A stretch of 64,000 nucleotides of DNA from Lachnospiraceae bacterium (GCA_017396555.1 JAFQLS010000017.1:1-64000); one strand, 5' to 3'; shown: positions 47,029-54,856, numbered from the stretch's first letter. Notes: a model not told the origin generated them from the sequence alone. Program-made: numbers and translations.

Positions 47029-47401
47029 AAGTATCCTCCAAAATAATATTAAAAATCTTTGTTAATTCCGAATTAGATATGCCACTTGTTTTTGCTGTTT
47101 CTATTGCATTCGTAAGATATGCTTCAATTTTCTTCAGTGATTCTTCGCGCAATAAGTCCATATTCCTAGGTGCTACAAAACTACCTTTGCCTGTAAAGGA
47201 CTTAATAAAGCCGTCTCTTTCCAAATCTTCATAGGATCTTTTGGTTGTAATAAGACTTATTCTTAAATCCTTTGCAAGAGTTCTCATTGATGGAAGTGCA
47301 TCGCCTTCCTTCAATTCACCTTGCATAATCATAGTTTTAATCTGTGTGGATATTTGTTCATAAATAGGTAGATTGCTTGAATTGCTAATTATAATATTCA
47401 T
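47021..47401 (-). CDS. GntR family regulator (YtrA subfamily)
   Basis: 126 residues from the ATG at 47401, which has AAAGG 6 nt upstream; an ATG at 47416 is further from any SD. The winged helix covers about 8-75 (PIYEQISTQIKTMIMQGEL, ALPSMRTLAKDL, TTKRSYEDLERDGF and the wing GKGSFV). The short C-terminal tail (about 50 residues) without a ligand domain marks the YtrA class, which represses its own ABC operon and is relieved by cell-envelope stress. A 9-bp inverted repeat overlapping its promoter is the likely operator. Confidence 0.92.
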   Translation of the reverse strand: MNIIISNSSNLPIYEQISTQIKTMIMQGELKEGDALPSMRTLAKDLRISLITTKRSYEDLERDGFIKSFTGKGSFVAPRNMDLLREESLKKIEAYLTNAIETAKTSGISNSELTKIFNIILEDTYE

Positions 47402-47418
47402 ATGTTTACCTTTCATAA

Positions 47419-47450
47419 ATGTGTATATGTAATATATACATTATACACAT
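47419..47450 (-). promoter_or_regulatory. Inverted repeat, likely GntR operator
   Basis: ATGTGTATA (47419-47427) and TATACACAT (47442-47450) form a perfect 9-bp inverted repeat with a 14-nt spacer. It covers the -10 of the gntR operon promoter, as expected for autorepression. Confidence 0.65.
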
Positions 47451-47468
47451 ATGTAAATATAGTGTCAA
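47440..47468 (-). promoter_or_regulatory. Consensus promoter of the gntR-ABC operon
   Basis: On the minus strand: perfect TTGACA (47463-47468), 17-nt spacer, perfect TATAAT (47440-47445). A fully consensus promoter fits a tightly repressed operon. Confidence 0.8.
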
Positions 47469-47503
47469 TAGAGAGTAAAAATCGAAAATAACTAAATTTA
47501 TTC

Positions 47504-47533
47504 TTGTTACTATAGTACCAGAGATGTTATAAT
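47504..47533 (+). promoter_or_regulatory. Promoter of the membrane GGDEF gene
   Basis: TTGTTA (47504-47509), 18-nt spacer, TATAAT (47528-47533), about 33 nt before the ATG. Confidence 0.5.
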
Positions 47534-47566
47534 ATTATAAATTAGTATATATAGTAGGAGAGTATT

Positions 47567-48649
47567 ATGAATAGCACAATTACAAAGGCTAAACAATTTG
47601 ACAAAAAGCAAAGAAGAGAATTTTATCAATCCAAATATGATTATTATAAGAGCTTTAACAGAGGTTTGTTGATAGTATCTACAATAGCATATATTACTTT
47701 CTTTTTTACTGATTGTGGTATATATGGAAGATTTGCATACGAAACAATTATACCGAGATCAATAGTGTTATTACCATTATTTGTTTTCCTGTTCATGTAT
47801 AAGAAGACATCTAATTATAAAATAATGAATATTGCTTCTTATTTTATGGTACATATAATAATTTGGCTTACGGATTGGTCTACATATATATTGCCGGATA
47901 GAGAATATGCAGGCGAGGGTATGATAGTAATGAACCTCATATTTGTATGTGCGGGATTCTGTGCGCCATTTAGATATACACTTATAGCTCATTGCGGGTT
48001 AATTGTAGATATATTGGTTGCGAATTTATTTATAAAATATGATGATGTAGTTATGATGCTTATGTTTAATGTTCCTTGTGTCGTGGCTGTATGTGTTATG
48101 CATAATATTATGGAAAAGGTGTACCTTGACCATTATCTTGTTAATAAGAAGCTTGAAAAACTTGTGGTACATGATGAATTGACCGGAGTATATAATCGTA
48201 ATAAATTAAGGGAAATAAGTGACCCTATTACTGAGGAACTTAATGTAGCTAATGATATTCCTGTAACACTTATGATTGTGGATATGGATTTCTTTAAAAA
48301 GGTAAATGATAAATACGGACATGAAGCGGGAGATATTGTACTTAAACATTTAGCAAAGGTTCTTCTGGAATCTGTGCGTACATCTGATTATGTAATACGT
48401 TGGGGCGGAGAAGAATTTGTAATAATTCTGACGGGATGTAATATAGATAGAGGAAGTGCTATCGCAGAGAAAATAAGAGTAAATGTAGAAAATAGCGACA
48501 ACACAATTTGCCCTGCAACGGTTTCAATTGGCGTAACCGAATATAACGGAGGCAGCTATCATATAGCGATTGAATGTGCGGACAAAGCATTATATAGAGC
48601 AAAAACAAGCGGACGTAACAGAGTGGTTGTATATAATGAGCAGGAGTAA
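47567..48649 (+). CDS. Membrane-bound diguanylate cyclase
   Basis: 360 residues: about six membrane helices (35-195) form an N-terminal sensor, followed by a short linker helix and a GGDEF domain (about 195-360). The active features are intact: DELTGVYNRNKL, DMDFFKKVNDKYGHEAGD, RWGGEEFVIIL and SIGVTEY. No RxxD inhibitory site is evident before the motif. Unlike the two other c-di-GMP proteins in this window, this one should be fully active. Own promoter and a strong terminator make it a single-gene unit. Confidence 0.93.
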   Translation: MNSTITKAKQFDKKQRREFYQSKYDYYKSFNRGLLIVSTIAYITFFFTDCGIYGRFAYETIIPRSIVLLPLFVFLFMYKKTSNYKIMNIASYFMVHIIIWLTDWSTYILPDREYAGEGMIVMNLIFVCAGFCAPFRYTLIAHCGLIVDILVANLFIKYDDVVMMLMFNVPCVVAVCVMHNIMEKVYLDHYLVNKKLEKLVVHDELTGVYNRNKLREISDPITEELNVANDIPVTLMIVDMDFFKKVNDKYGHEAGDIVLKHLAKVLLESVRTSDYVIRWGGEEFVIILTGCNIDRGSAIAEKIRVNVENSDNTICPATVSIGVTEYNGGSYHIAIECADKALYRAKTSGRNRVVVYNEQE

Positions 48650-48677
48650 AAATATTTAATAAGTTGGATAGGAGATT

Positions 48678-48719
48678 AAGAAGCTACGCGCTAATAGATT
48701 AGTGTGTAGCTTCTTTTTA
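48678..48719 (+). terminator. Terminator of the membrane GGDEF gene
   Basis: AGAAGCTACGCGCTAAT pairs with ATTAGTGTGTAGCTTCT over 17 bp (two G-U pairs) with a 2-nt loop region, followed by TTTTTATTA. Confidence 0.8.
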
Positions 48720-48968
48720 TTATATGTCTATATGAGGGAATAAATCTTCTATTGACACTCTTAATATGGATGCAAGTCCATAAAGTTCTATGTCAGTTAC
48801 TGTTCTGGAGCCATCTTCTATTCGGGAAATAGAGCCTCTGCAAATATAAATAGCCATTGTTTCTAGTTTTTCGGATAATAATTTCTGACTATATTTTTTC
48901 TTTTTTCTATAGTAGCGAACACGTTCTCCTACTAAATTGCAACGTTCACCTTCAATTATTCTGGGCAT
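48720..48968 (-). CDS. Small XRE family repressor
   Basis: 82 residues, one Cro/CI-type helix-turn-helix (about 12-75): GERVRYYRKKKKYSQKLLSEKL, ICRGSISRIEDGSRTVTDIELYGLASIL in pieces (SISRIEDGSRTVTD). No other domain, so it should act as a DNA-binding dimer. SD AAAAGGAG precedes its ATG. It is divergent from the accessory operon at 49122, and two matching 17-bp dyads lie between, one on the -35 of that operon, so it is probably its repressor and its own autoregulator. Confidence 0.9.
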   Translation of the reverse strand: MPRIIEGERCNLVGERVRYYRKKKKYSQKLLSEKLETMAIYICRGSISRIEDGSRTVTDIELYGLASILRVSIEDLFPHIDI

Positions 48969-48993
48969 AGTAACACTCCTTTTAAAATACTTT

Positions 48994-49010
48994 TGTCTTG
49001 TGATAGGACA
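48994..49010. promoter_or_regulatory. Dyad operator A of the XRE-controlled island
   Basis: TGTCTTGTGATAGGACA, an imperfect 17-bp palindrome of pattern TGTC-N9-GACA. It overlaps the -35 (TTGTGA) of the rightward promoter. It matches operator B in inverse orientation. Confidence 0.75.
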
Positions 49011-49026
49011 AAATATATGATATAAT
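48998..49026 (+). promoter_or_regulatory. Promoter of the XRE-controlled accessory operon
   Basis: TTGTGA (48998-49003), 17-nt spacer, TATAAT (49021-49026). The -35 lies inside operator A and operator B begins 17 nt after the -10, so bound repressor could block both binding and escape of polymerase. Confidence 0.65.
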
Positions 49027-49042
49027 GCTTGTGAATAAAAAA

Positions 49043-49059
49043 TGTCCTATTATAAGACA
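49043..49059. promoter_or_regulatory. Dyad operator B of the XRE-controlled island
   Basis: TGTCCTATTATAAGACA, 17-bp palindrome of the same TGTC-N9-GACA pattern as operator A; centres are 49 bp apart, close to five helical turns, so the two sites face the same side of the DNA. Confidence 0.75.
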
Positions 49060-49121
49060 AAATGCGAAATAATATTATTGTTCCTAGAAGTTAACAAAAT
49101 ATACAAAATTGAAGGTGTGAA

Positions 49122-49577
49122 ATGATTAATTATTTTGAAGTGTTAAATGTTTCGGAAAATGCAGAAATGGAGGTGATCAAGGCATCGTATAAAGCATTGG
49201 TAAAGAAATATCATCCTGATAATTCAACTTTGCCGATTGAAGTAACGAAGGAAAAAATGGCAATTATTAATGAAGCATTTAAGATATTGTCTGATAATGA
49301 ATCGCGTAAACATTATTTAGTAGAATTACATCATTATCTGGAAAATGAAAGAGCAGCAGTTGAAAATGCGAAATATCATACTCAGAGAAATGAGGATGAT
49401 ATGCACATACATAATGATTTTTCAAGAGGGTATGGAGAAAATTTGTTGGAAATTATTATAACTATTGTTGTGATTGTATCTGTGATATGTTGTGTTTTCA
49501 ATTTTGTACCGGATTTATTAAATGATGCATGGAATAATATTGTTAAAGAATTTGAAGAAATAATTAGTACATTTTAA
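49122..49577 (+). CDS. DnaJ-domain membrane protein
   Basis: 151 residues. J domain at about 2-65 with HPD at 31-33 (KKYHPDN), which stimulates Hsp70 ATPase. After a charged linker, one membrane helix (about 108-130, IIITIVVIVSVICCV) anchors it, then a short acidic tail. There is no Gly/Phe or zinc region, so it is a type III J protein, presumably recruiting DnaK to the membrane for one client. First gene of the repressor-controlled operon; the next gene starts 14 nt later. Clients could be the exported proteins encoded downstream. Confidence 0.88.
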   Translation: MINYFEVLNVSENAEMEVIKASYKALVKKYHPDNSTLPIEVTKEKMAIINEAFKILSDNESRKHYLVELHHYLENERAAVENAKYHTQRNEDDMHIHNDFSRGYGENLLEIIITIVVIVSVICCVFNFVPDLLNDAWNNIVKEFEEIISTF

Positions 49578-49591
49578 AGGAGTGATTGAAT

Positions 49592-51394
49592 ATGAAGTAT
49601 TTGGTAAAGATTGTAGTAGTAATCAGTTATATGTTTATTACAATTTTATGTTTAGATATTAATACATTTGCAACAGAAGAAGTAGAGTTGAATACGGATT
49701 ATTATTTTAAAGATTCGGCAAATAAAGCTTCCGATGGATTTGTAGATGATATTGTTGTTAGTGTTCCAAACGATGGTAGAATACGATTGGTTATTGAGGA
49801 TTGTACAGAGAATTATTTTGGAGGAGAATGTTTATTTGGAATTTCATCTGATTTTTTTGGTAATCAAATTAAAGTAATGGAAAAAGAATGGAATAAGAAT
49901 ACAGAGGGTGTAAGTAGTAATTGGATAAGTGTAGATAAAGAAACATACAGATTTAGAATGGATATTTATAAAAATCCTAATAAAGAAGCGAAATACAGAA
50001 TAGAATATCAAGTAAAAGGAACATATTTAGGTGAAGATGAATCGAATGATACATATGATGATGCAAATATAATATTACCGGAAAAAATATATTATGGAGA
50101 TTATAGTAAGGTGGCTGATGTTGACATATATAAATTTACCATAGCTAAACCAAGCAAAGTAGAGATATTTGCAAAGAACGTATTAGATAGTACAGAAAGT
50201 GTAGCATATACCTTATATGAAGAAGATATAAATGGAAACGTTTACGAAATAGATAAGGTATATGAGGATAGAACATTTCGACTCCCAAAAGGTGATTATT
50301 ATATTAAGATAAATTGCACGAGAAATTATGAACAATATGAGCTAAAAGTTATAGCTAAAAATGAAGCTTTAAATTCTTTTGAAAAAGAGAATAATAATAT
50401 AAAAAAGCAAGCAAATTTGAAAAATTGTAATAAGTGGTATACAGGAAATATGAATACATCTTATGATATAGACTATTATAAAATATCAGTTCCAAAACGT
50501 AGCTATTTATCCTTGAAATTTAAAATATCAAGGGGAGAACCTGACGGATGTATTAAAATTTCGTTATATGATAAAAATCTTAATTTAATATGTGAAGCAG
50601 AAAATACGAGTAATCCATATCTTGAAACAGAAAAAGTTTTAATGAATAAAGGAACTTATTATGTAAGAGTTGAGAGAGGTTCATCTTATAATTATTGGTT
50701 AAACACTGATTACAAATTCTATTTAAAACAACAAGAATATGTAAAACTAAGTAAAGAAGAAGCTGTATTAAAAAAAGGAAAAACAATGCAACTAAAATTA
50801 AAGGGTGCAACTGGTTCGATTAAGTGGAAATCCTCAAAGCGTGCTATAGCAACAGTTAATTCAAAAGGAGTTATAAAAGCTAAAAAGAGTGGAGCAGCTA
50901 AGATTACAGCAGTATATAAAGGGAAAAAATATTCATGTAAAGTTATAGTTGTAGAAGCAACTGCTAAGGAAGTAAAAAAAGCATATAAAAAATATGCTGC
51001 TAAAAATTTGAAAGAGTCAGATTATCCTTATAGAAATATATTCTATTATGATATTGATAAAGATAATATTGATGAAATGATTGTATCATATGAAGCAGGT
51101 AATCGTATGGCTTATCAGTTATATACATATTATAAGGGTAAAACTAGAAAATTACATAAAGAAGATTTTGCATGGTGCAGTGGGATTTATTCGGTTACAA
51201 CAAATCCAAAGTACATATGTATACAACAAACAGGTGGCGCTGATAATTATTATTTAACAGTTTATAAAATATCAAATAAGAAATTAAAAGAAGTAGTAAA
51301 TTACAGTTATGATGATTATACAGGTGAAGCATATAAAAATGGAAAAGAAATCAGTATATCAGAATTGAATGACTTTCTAAATACATTAGAATAA
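49592..51394 (+). CDS. Secreted PPC and Big_2 domain protein
   Basis: 600 residues from the ATG at 49592 (SD AAAGGAGTG; the TTG at 49586 is too near the SD). Signal peptide about 1-28, cleaved after TFA. Two PPC-like beta domains (about 155-245, with DVDIYKFTIAKPSKVEIFA; 265-365, with DIDYYKISVPKRSYLSLKF), a bacterial Ig-like group 2 domain (about 368-450, IKWKSSKRAIATVNSKGVIK), and a C-terminal domain (455-600) with FYYDIDKDNIDEMIV, like a calcium-binding or propeller repeat. It should be an extracellular binding protein; no protease or other catalytic centre is visible. Confidence 0.82.
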   Translation: MKYLVKIVVVISYMFITILCLDINTFATEEVELNTDYYFKDSANKASDGFVDDIVVSVPNDGRIRLVIEDCTENYFGGECLFGISSDFFGNQIKVMEKEWNKNTEGVSSNWISVDKETYRFRMDIYKNPNKEAKYRIEYQVKGTYLGEDESNDTYDDANIILPEKIYYGDYSKVADVDIYKFTIAKPSKVEIFAKNVLDSTESVAYTLYEEDINGNVYEIDKVYEDRTFRLPKGDYYIKINCTRNYEQYELKVIAKNEALNSFEKENNNIKKQANLKNCNKWYTGNMNTSYDIDYYKISVPKRSYLSLKFKISRGEPDGCIKISLYDKNLNLICEAENTSNPYLETEKVLMNKGTYYVRVERGSSYNYWLNTDYKFYLKQQEYVKLSKEEAVLKKGKTMQLKLKGATGSIKWKSSKRAIATVNSKGVIKAKKSGAAKITAVYKGKKYSCKVIVVEATAKEVKKAYKKYAAKNLKESDYPYRNIFYYDIDKDNIDEMIVSYEAGNRMAYQLYTYYKGKTRKLHKEDFAWCSGIYSVTTNPKYICIQQTGGADNYYLTVYKISNKKLKEVVNYSYDDYTGEAYKNGKEISISELNDFLNTLE

Positions 51395-51409
51395 GTGAGG
51401 TAAATACAT

Positions 51410-51952
51410 ATGGATGAAAATAAGAAAGAAGACATTGTGAGCTTTATAGTGTTGATTTTAGGAATTTTAGCTCTGATAATAGGATTTTCTAGTGATTGTA
51501 TTAGATGTACTAACTGTGGAGATGACGATAATAGGATGGTGCTATATGCAAGTGGAAGAGATGAAAATGGAGTTGAATATAAGAGTTGTGTAGGACCAGC
51601 AGGTTGTCTTGGATTTGGTATAAATTCAAAATGTTGGCCAACAGAATGTGTATATATTGAAAAATATGTAGAAGATAGTAAAATTAGTGGATGTGTTACA
51701 TACTACAATAAGGCGGGATGTATTTCTAAATCAGAAGTAAAGAGTGAGGGTGAATACTCTGATGAACTAACATGCTTTAATATAAGTTGCTTTGGCGAAA
51801 AATATGTCGAAACAGTTGCTGAAAGTGAAAGAGCAACTACAAGTGCATCTTGTTTTGGAGTGAAATGTGGAGGTACAAGTACCACGGAGTTCCAGGGACT
51901 TAATGACGTTATGCCGAGACAGTTTTCAAAAGGCTGTTGGAGCAAAAATTAA
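51410..51952 (+). CDS. Cysteine-rich membrane-anchored protein
   Basis: 180 residues, unrecognised. One N-terminal membrane helix (about 9-27), then 14 Cys in 150 residues (DCIRCTNC; SCVGPAGC; KCWPTEC; GC..; CFNISCFGEKY; CFGVKCGGT; final GCW). Two CFG-x-K units near the end look like degenerate repeats. The even number and spacing of Cys suggest disulfide-linked or metal-binding folding outside the cell. The first Cys just after the helix (SSDC) does not make a standard lipobox because Asp precedes it. It is followed by an Lgt-like gene and preceded by a secreted protein in the same operon. Function unknown. Confidence 0.7.
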   Translation: MDENKKEDIVSFIVLILGILALIIGFSSDCIRCTNCGDDDNRMVLYASGRDENGVEYKSCVGPAGCLGFGINSKCWPTECVYIEKYVEDSKISGCVTYYNKAGCISKSEVKSEGEYSDELTCFNISCFGEKYVETVAESERATTSASCFGVKCGGTSTTEFQGLNDVMPRQFSKGCWSKN

Positions 51953-52016
51953 ATTAAGTTAGGAGGAATGACTTATTTTACCGATATTATATATTGCAAT
52001 TCCTACATATATTTTA

Positions 52017-52712
52017 ATGGCATGTATAGGTTTTGTTTCTGCAATTATCTATATTGTGTTAAGAATGAAGAAAGTACAATTATCATATAGAAAAATTTCG
52101 GAATATATAATTGTCTGTGGAATTATGGGGTTTATAGGTGCAAGGCTTCTTTTTGTAATTTCAATTATTCCGTCGCTAGAAATTATAACAATAAATGATT
52201 TGCTATATTATTTGTTCAATGGAGGAATTGTTTTTTATGGAGGTTTATTTGGTGTAATATTAGGGATTGTTATAGTTTCCCGATATAGCAAATTTGACTC
52301 TTATGTTATGTTGGATTTTTTTACACCAGTATTTCCGTTGTTTCATGGATTTGCAAGATTGGGATGTTTGTTAGCGGGATGTTGTTATGGCATTCCGTGG
52401 TCATGGGGAGTTATTTTAGAGGGAGAAGAAAGCATTATCAGATTTCCTGTTCAATTGATTGAAAGTATGTGTTGCTTTTTAATATTCATAATATTAATAA
52501 CGCGTAATCGTAAATATGAACACAAAAATGATAATATATTTATCTATTTATGTTGTTATTCGGTTTGTAGATTTGCTTTGGAATTTTTACGAGGAGACGC
52601 AGTTAGAGGAATATGGTTCGGAAATTTGTCAACCGCCCAATATATTTCGATGTTGATATTTATAGTTTGTATTAGTTATAAAGTTTTTTATGTAAAAAAA
52701 TGTAAGGCATAG
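52017..52712 (+). CDS. Lgt-like membrane protein (variant prolipoprotein diacylglyceryl transferase family)
   Basis: 231 residues from the first in-frame ATG, about seven membrane helices. Lgt-like blocks: GGIVFYGGLFGVILG, HGFARLGCLLAGCCYGIPWS, FPVQLIESM and ALEFLRGDAVRG with LSTAQYIS. The HGG of canonical Lgt is YGG. The ATG at 52017 has no SD. In the same frame, codons back to 51972 (ending IAIPTYILMA) read like the missing N-terminus of Lgt. The ATG at 51968 with perfect SD (AGGAGG) would reach that frame if one T of the 51976-51979 run were skipped. So the gene carries a frameshift or uses a nonstandard start (ATT 51975). Canonical lgt presumably lies elsewhere. Confidence 0.75.
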   Translation: MACIGFVSAIIYIVLRMKKVQLSYRKISEYIIVCGIMGFIGARLLFVISIIPSLEIITINDLLYYLFNGGIVFYGGLFGVILGIVIVSRYSKFDSYVMLDFFTPVFPLFHGFARLGCLLAGCCYGIPWSWGVILEGEESIIRFPVQLIESMCCFLIFIILITRNRKYEHKNDNIFIYLCCYSVCRFALEFLRGDAVRGIWFGNLSTAQYISMLIFIVCISYKVFYVKKCKA

Positions 52713-52720
52713 TCAAATTA

Positions 52721-52986
52721 CAGTCGCCTTATAAAATAGCCAGCGACCTTCAGCAAATACCGGTACTTTGTTGAAAATATGATAATGTACGGTTGGATAT
52801 GTATGCGTAGCATACTCGTAAAATATAAATACATCAAGATGAGCTTGCTTAATCTTGATGTATTTATATTTTGCGAAAATGCCGTAGGTATTATATCCAA
52901 CCGTATATTCATATTTGCAACATTAGTACCGCTGTTTCTTTTGCTGAGAGCGGGAGCGTGTCGCCTGGGATTTTATAAGGCGACTG
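52721..52986. repeat. 266-bp nested palindrome (MITE-like or structured RNA)
   Basis: The whole element folds on itself. Perfect 17-bp terminal inverted repeats (52721-52737 and 52970-52986, CAGTCGCCTTATAAAAT) enclose imperfect arms (TCAGCAAA with TTTGCTGA; CGGTACT with AGTACCG), a perfect 13-bp pair (52788-52800 with 52893-52905) and a perfect 21-bp pair (52820-52840 with 52852-52872) around an 11-nt loop. It encodes no plausible protein; reading frames inside it are artefacts of the fold. It lies between the Lgt-like gene and the tRNA-Glu promoter. No obvious target duplication is visible; AATTA on the left and TAATTA on the right are suggestive only. Confidence 0.85.
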
Positions 52987-53025
52987 CCTAATTACAAAAA
53001 CTGAGAAAGAAAATAAAAAAAGTAC

Positions 53026-53054
53026 TTGCAATATTTCCAACATTAATATATAAT
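53026..53054 (+). promoter_or_regulatory. Promoter of tRNA-Glu
   Basis: TTGCAA (53026-53031), 17-nt spacer, TATAAT (53049-53054), 20 nt before the tRNA. Confidence 0.75.
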
Positions 53055-53074
53055 ACACGAGTACGCAACAGTGA

Positions 53075-53146
53075 GGCTCGTTGGTCAAGCGGTTAAGACG
53101 TCGCCCTCTCACGGCGAAAACAGGGGTTCGATTCCCCTACGAGCTG
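53075..53146 (+). tRNA. tRNA-Glu (anticodon CTC)
   Basis: Cloverleaf: acceptor GGCTCGT with ACGAGCT (first pair G-U); anticodon stem TCGCC/GGCGA, loop CTCTCAC with anticodon CTC at 53108-53110; T arm AGGGG-TTCGATT-CCCCT. Position 73 is G; CCA is not encoded (genome has CTA). Confidence 0.95.
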
Positions 53147-53163
53147 CTATAGTAACTAGTTAG

Positions 53164-53196
53164 AAGAGTGGACAGAAAAGTCCACTCTTTGTTATT
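53164..53196 (+). terminator. Terminator between tRNA-Glu and rimP
   Basis: A perfect 10-bp stem (AAGAGTGGAC with GTCCACTCTT) around a 6-nt loop, followed by TGTTATTATC. It ends the tRNA transcript or attenuates into the rimP operon. Confidence 0.65.
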
Positions 53197-53230
53197 ATCA
53201 TTACTATATAAAATAAAAGGAGGCTTTAAT

Positions 53231-53698
53231 TTGGCTAAGAGAGAAGTATACGAACAGAAAACAGAAGAATTATTAATGCCTATCATAGAGGCTAATAATT
53301 TTGAACTCGTTGATGTGGAATATGTCAGAGAAGGAAGTAACTGGTATCTTAGGGCATATATTGACAAAGAAGGCGGAATTAATATTGATGACTGCGAGCT
53401 TGTCAGTAGAGCATTAAGTGATAAGTTGGATGAGAAAGACTTTATTGAAGATGCATATATCCTTGAAGTTAGTTCGCCGGGACTTGGAAGACCACTTAAA
53501 AAAGATAAGGATTTTACAAGAAGCATTGGTGAACTTATTGAAATAAAATTATATAGGGCAATTGATAAACAAAAAGAATTTGAAGGTGTTCTTACAGAAT
53601 TTACAAAGGACACAATAACCATTCAATATGAGGATGGGGAAGAGGCAGTATTTAACAGAAATGATATCGCCTTGGTTAGATTAGCAATAGATTTTTAA
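53231..53698 (+). CDS. rimP: Ribosome maturation factor RimP
   Basis: 155 residues from TTG 53231 (SD AAGGAGG, 53217-53223). A longer frame from GTG 53168 would run through the terminator hairpin and has no SD. RimP acts in 30S maturation. Blocks: FELVDVEYVREGSNWYLRAYID, CELVSRALSDKLD (shown in parts), and LEVSSPGLGRPLKK, the family signature, with a C-terminal SH3-like part. First gene of the rimP-nusA-ylxR-ylxQ-infB-rbfA-nrnA-truB-ribF operon. Confidence 0.95.
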   Translation: MAKREVYEQKTEELLMPIIEANNFELVDVEYVREGSNWYLRAYIDKEGGINIDDCELVSRALSDKLDEKDFIEDAYILEVSSPGLGRPLKKDKDFTRSIGELIEIKLYRAIDKQKEFEGVLTEFTKDTITIQYEDGEEAVFNRNDIALVRLAIDF

Positions 53699-53741
53699 AT
53701 TAATTATACAAGTTGTTATATACAACGGAATGGAGGAAAAA

Positions 53742-54851
53742 ATGAATAAAGAATTAATTGAATCATTGGAGGTTTTGGAAAAGGAGAAAGGGATTGATAA
53801 GGAAGTTATTATAGAAGCTATTGAAAACTCTTTATTTGCAGCCTACAAAAACCACGTTGACAAAGTAGATAACATTAAGATAACAGGTGAAAATGTTAAG
53901 GTAAATGTCGATAGAGAAACAGGAGAATTTACAATTAAGGTTGAAAAAACGGTTGTAGATGAGGTTGAAGACAAAGCAACACAGATTAGTCTTGACAAGG
54001 CATTAGAAATCAATAAGAAATATAAGGTTGGAGACGTTGCAATAATTGATATTGAAACAAAAGAGTTCGGACGTATTGCAACACAGAATGCTAAGAATAT
54101 TATTCTTCAGAAGATTAGAGAAGAAGAAAAGAAATCTATATATGAACAGTATTTTGAAAAGCAGTCAGATATTGTTACAGGTATTGTTCAGAGAATAAAT
54201 GGAAATTCAATAAGTATTGATTTGGGTAAGGCAGAAGCCATTTTATCTGAAAATGAACAGGTTAAGGGAGAGGTGTTCCTTCCAACTGAGAGAGTTAAAT
54301 TATATGTTGCAGAGGTTAGAGAGGCAGCTAAGGGATTAAGAATAGTTGTATCAAGAACAAGACCGGAATTAGTTAAGAGACTTTTTGAAGAAGAAGTAAC
54401 CGAAATTAAGGATGGAACAGTAGAAATTAAGAGCATTGCAAGAGAAGCAGGTTCAAGAACAAAGATGGCAGTATGGTCAAATAATAAAAATGTAGATCCT
54501 GTTGGTGCCTGTGTAGGTATGAATGGTGCAAGAGTAAATGCTATTGTTAATGAATTAAGAGGAGAAAAAATTGATATTATAAGCTGGAGCGAAAATCCTG
54601 CGGAACTTATTGAACATGCACTTAGCCCTGCAATTGTTGTATCGGTTGTAGCAGATGATGAAGCTAAGACAGCAAATGTAGTTGTTCCTGATTATCAATT
54701 ATCTCTTGCTATTGGTAAGGAAGGACAGAATGCACGACTTGCAGCACGACTTACAGGATTTAAGATAGATATTAAGAGTGAGTCACAGGCTGGATTAGAA
54801 CCAACAACTCCTCAGAGGTCAGCAAAGCCAAAAAGAGGCAAAAGAGGTTAA
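53742..54851 (+). CDS. nusA: Transcription termination/antitermination factor NusA
   Basis: 369 residues from the ATG at 53742, with GGAGG at 53732-53736; a nearer ATG at 53730 overlaps the SD. N-terminal domain (1-125) binds RNA polymerase, then S1 (about 130-200, [18 protein letters not shown]), KH1 and KH2 ([15 protein letters not shown] and [16 protein letters not shown]). The end is Lys/Arg-rich. It lacks the acidic C-terminal repeats of E. coli NusA, normal for Firmicutes. Confidence 0.96.
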   Translation: MNKELIESLEVLEKEKGIDKEVIIEAIENSLFAAYKNHVDKVDNIKITGENVKVNVDRETGEFTIKVEKTVVDEVEDKATQISLDKALEINKKYKVGDVAIIDIETKEFGRIATQNAKNIILQKIREEEKKSIYEQYFEKQSDIVTGIVQRINGNSISIDLGKAEAILSENEQVKGEVFLPTERVKLYVAEVREAAKGLRIVVSRTRPELVKRLFEEEVTEIKDGTVEIKSIAREAGSRTKMAVWSNNKNVDPVGACVGMNGARVNAIVNELRGEKIDIISWSENPAELIEHALSPAIVVSVVADDEAKTANVVVPDYQLSLAIGKEGQNARLAARLTGFKIDIKSESQAGLEPTTPQRSAKPKRGKRG

Positions 54852-54856
54852 TATTT

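Noticed and set aside
52721-52986. A retron or group II intron
   Set aside because: No reverse transcriptase gene is near and the fold is a single long hairpin rather than the multi-domain fold of an intron.
52718-52991. Two small genes, one on each strand
   Set aside because: Both frames lie inside the 266-bp palindrome, read mirrored sequence and have no SD; they are by-products of the self-complementary DNA.
49122-53146. A phage-type integration next to tRNA-Glu
   Set aside because: No integrase gene and no duplicate of the tRNA 3' end were seen at the other side of the island.
53168-53230. An N-terminal extension of RimP from GTG 53168
   Set aside because: It runs through a terminator hairpin and has no SD, while TTG 53231 has a perfect AAGGAGG and gives the normal RimP length.
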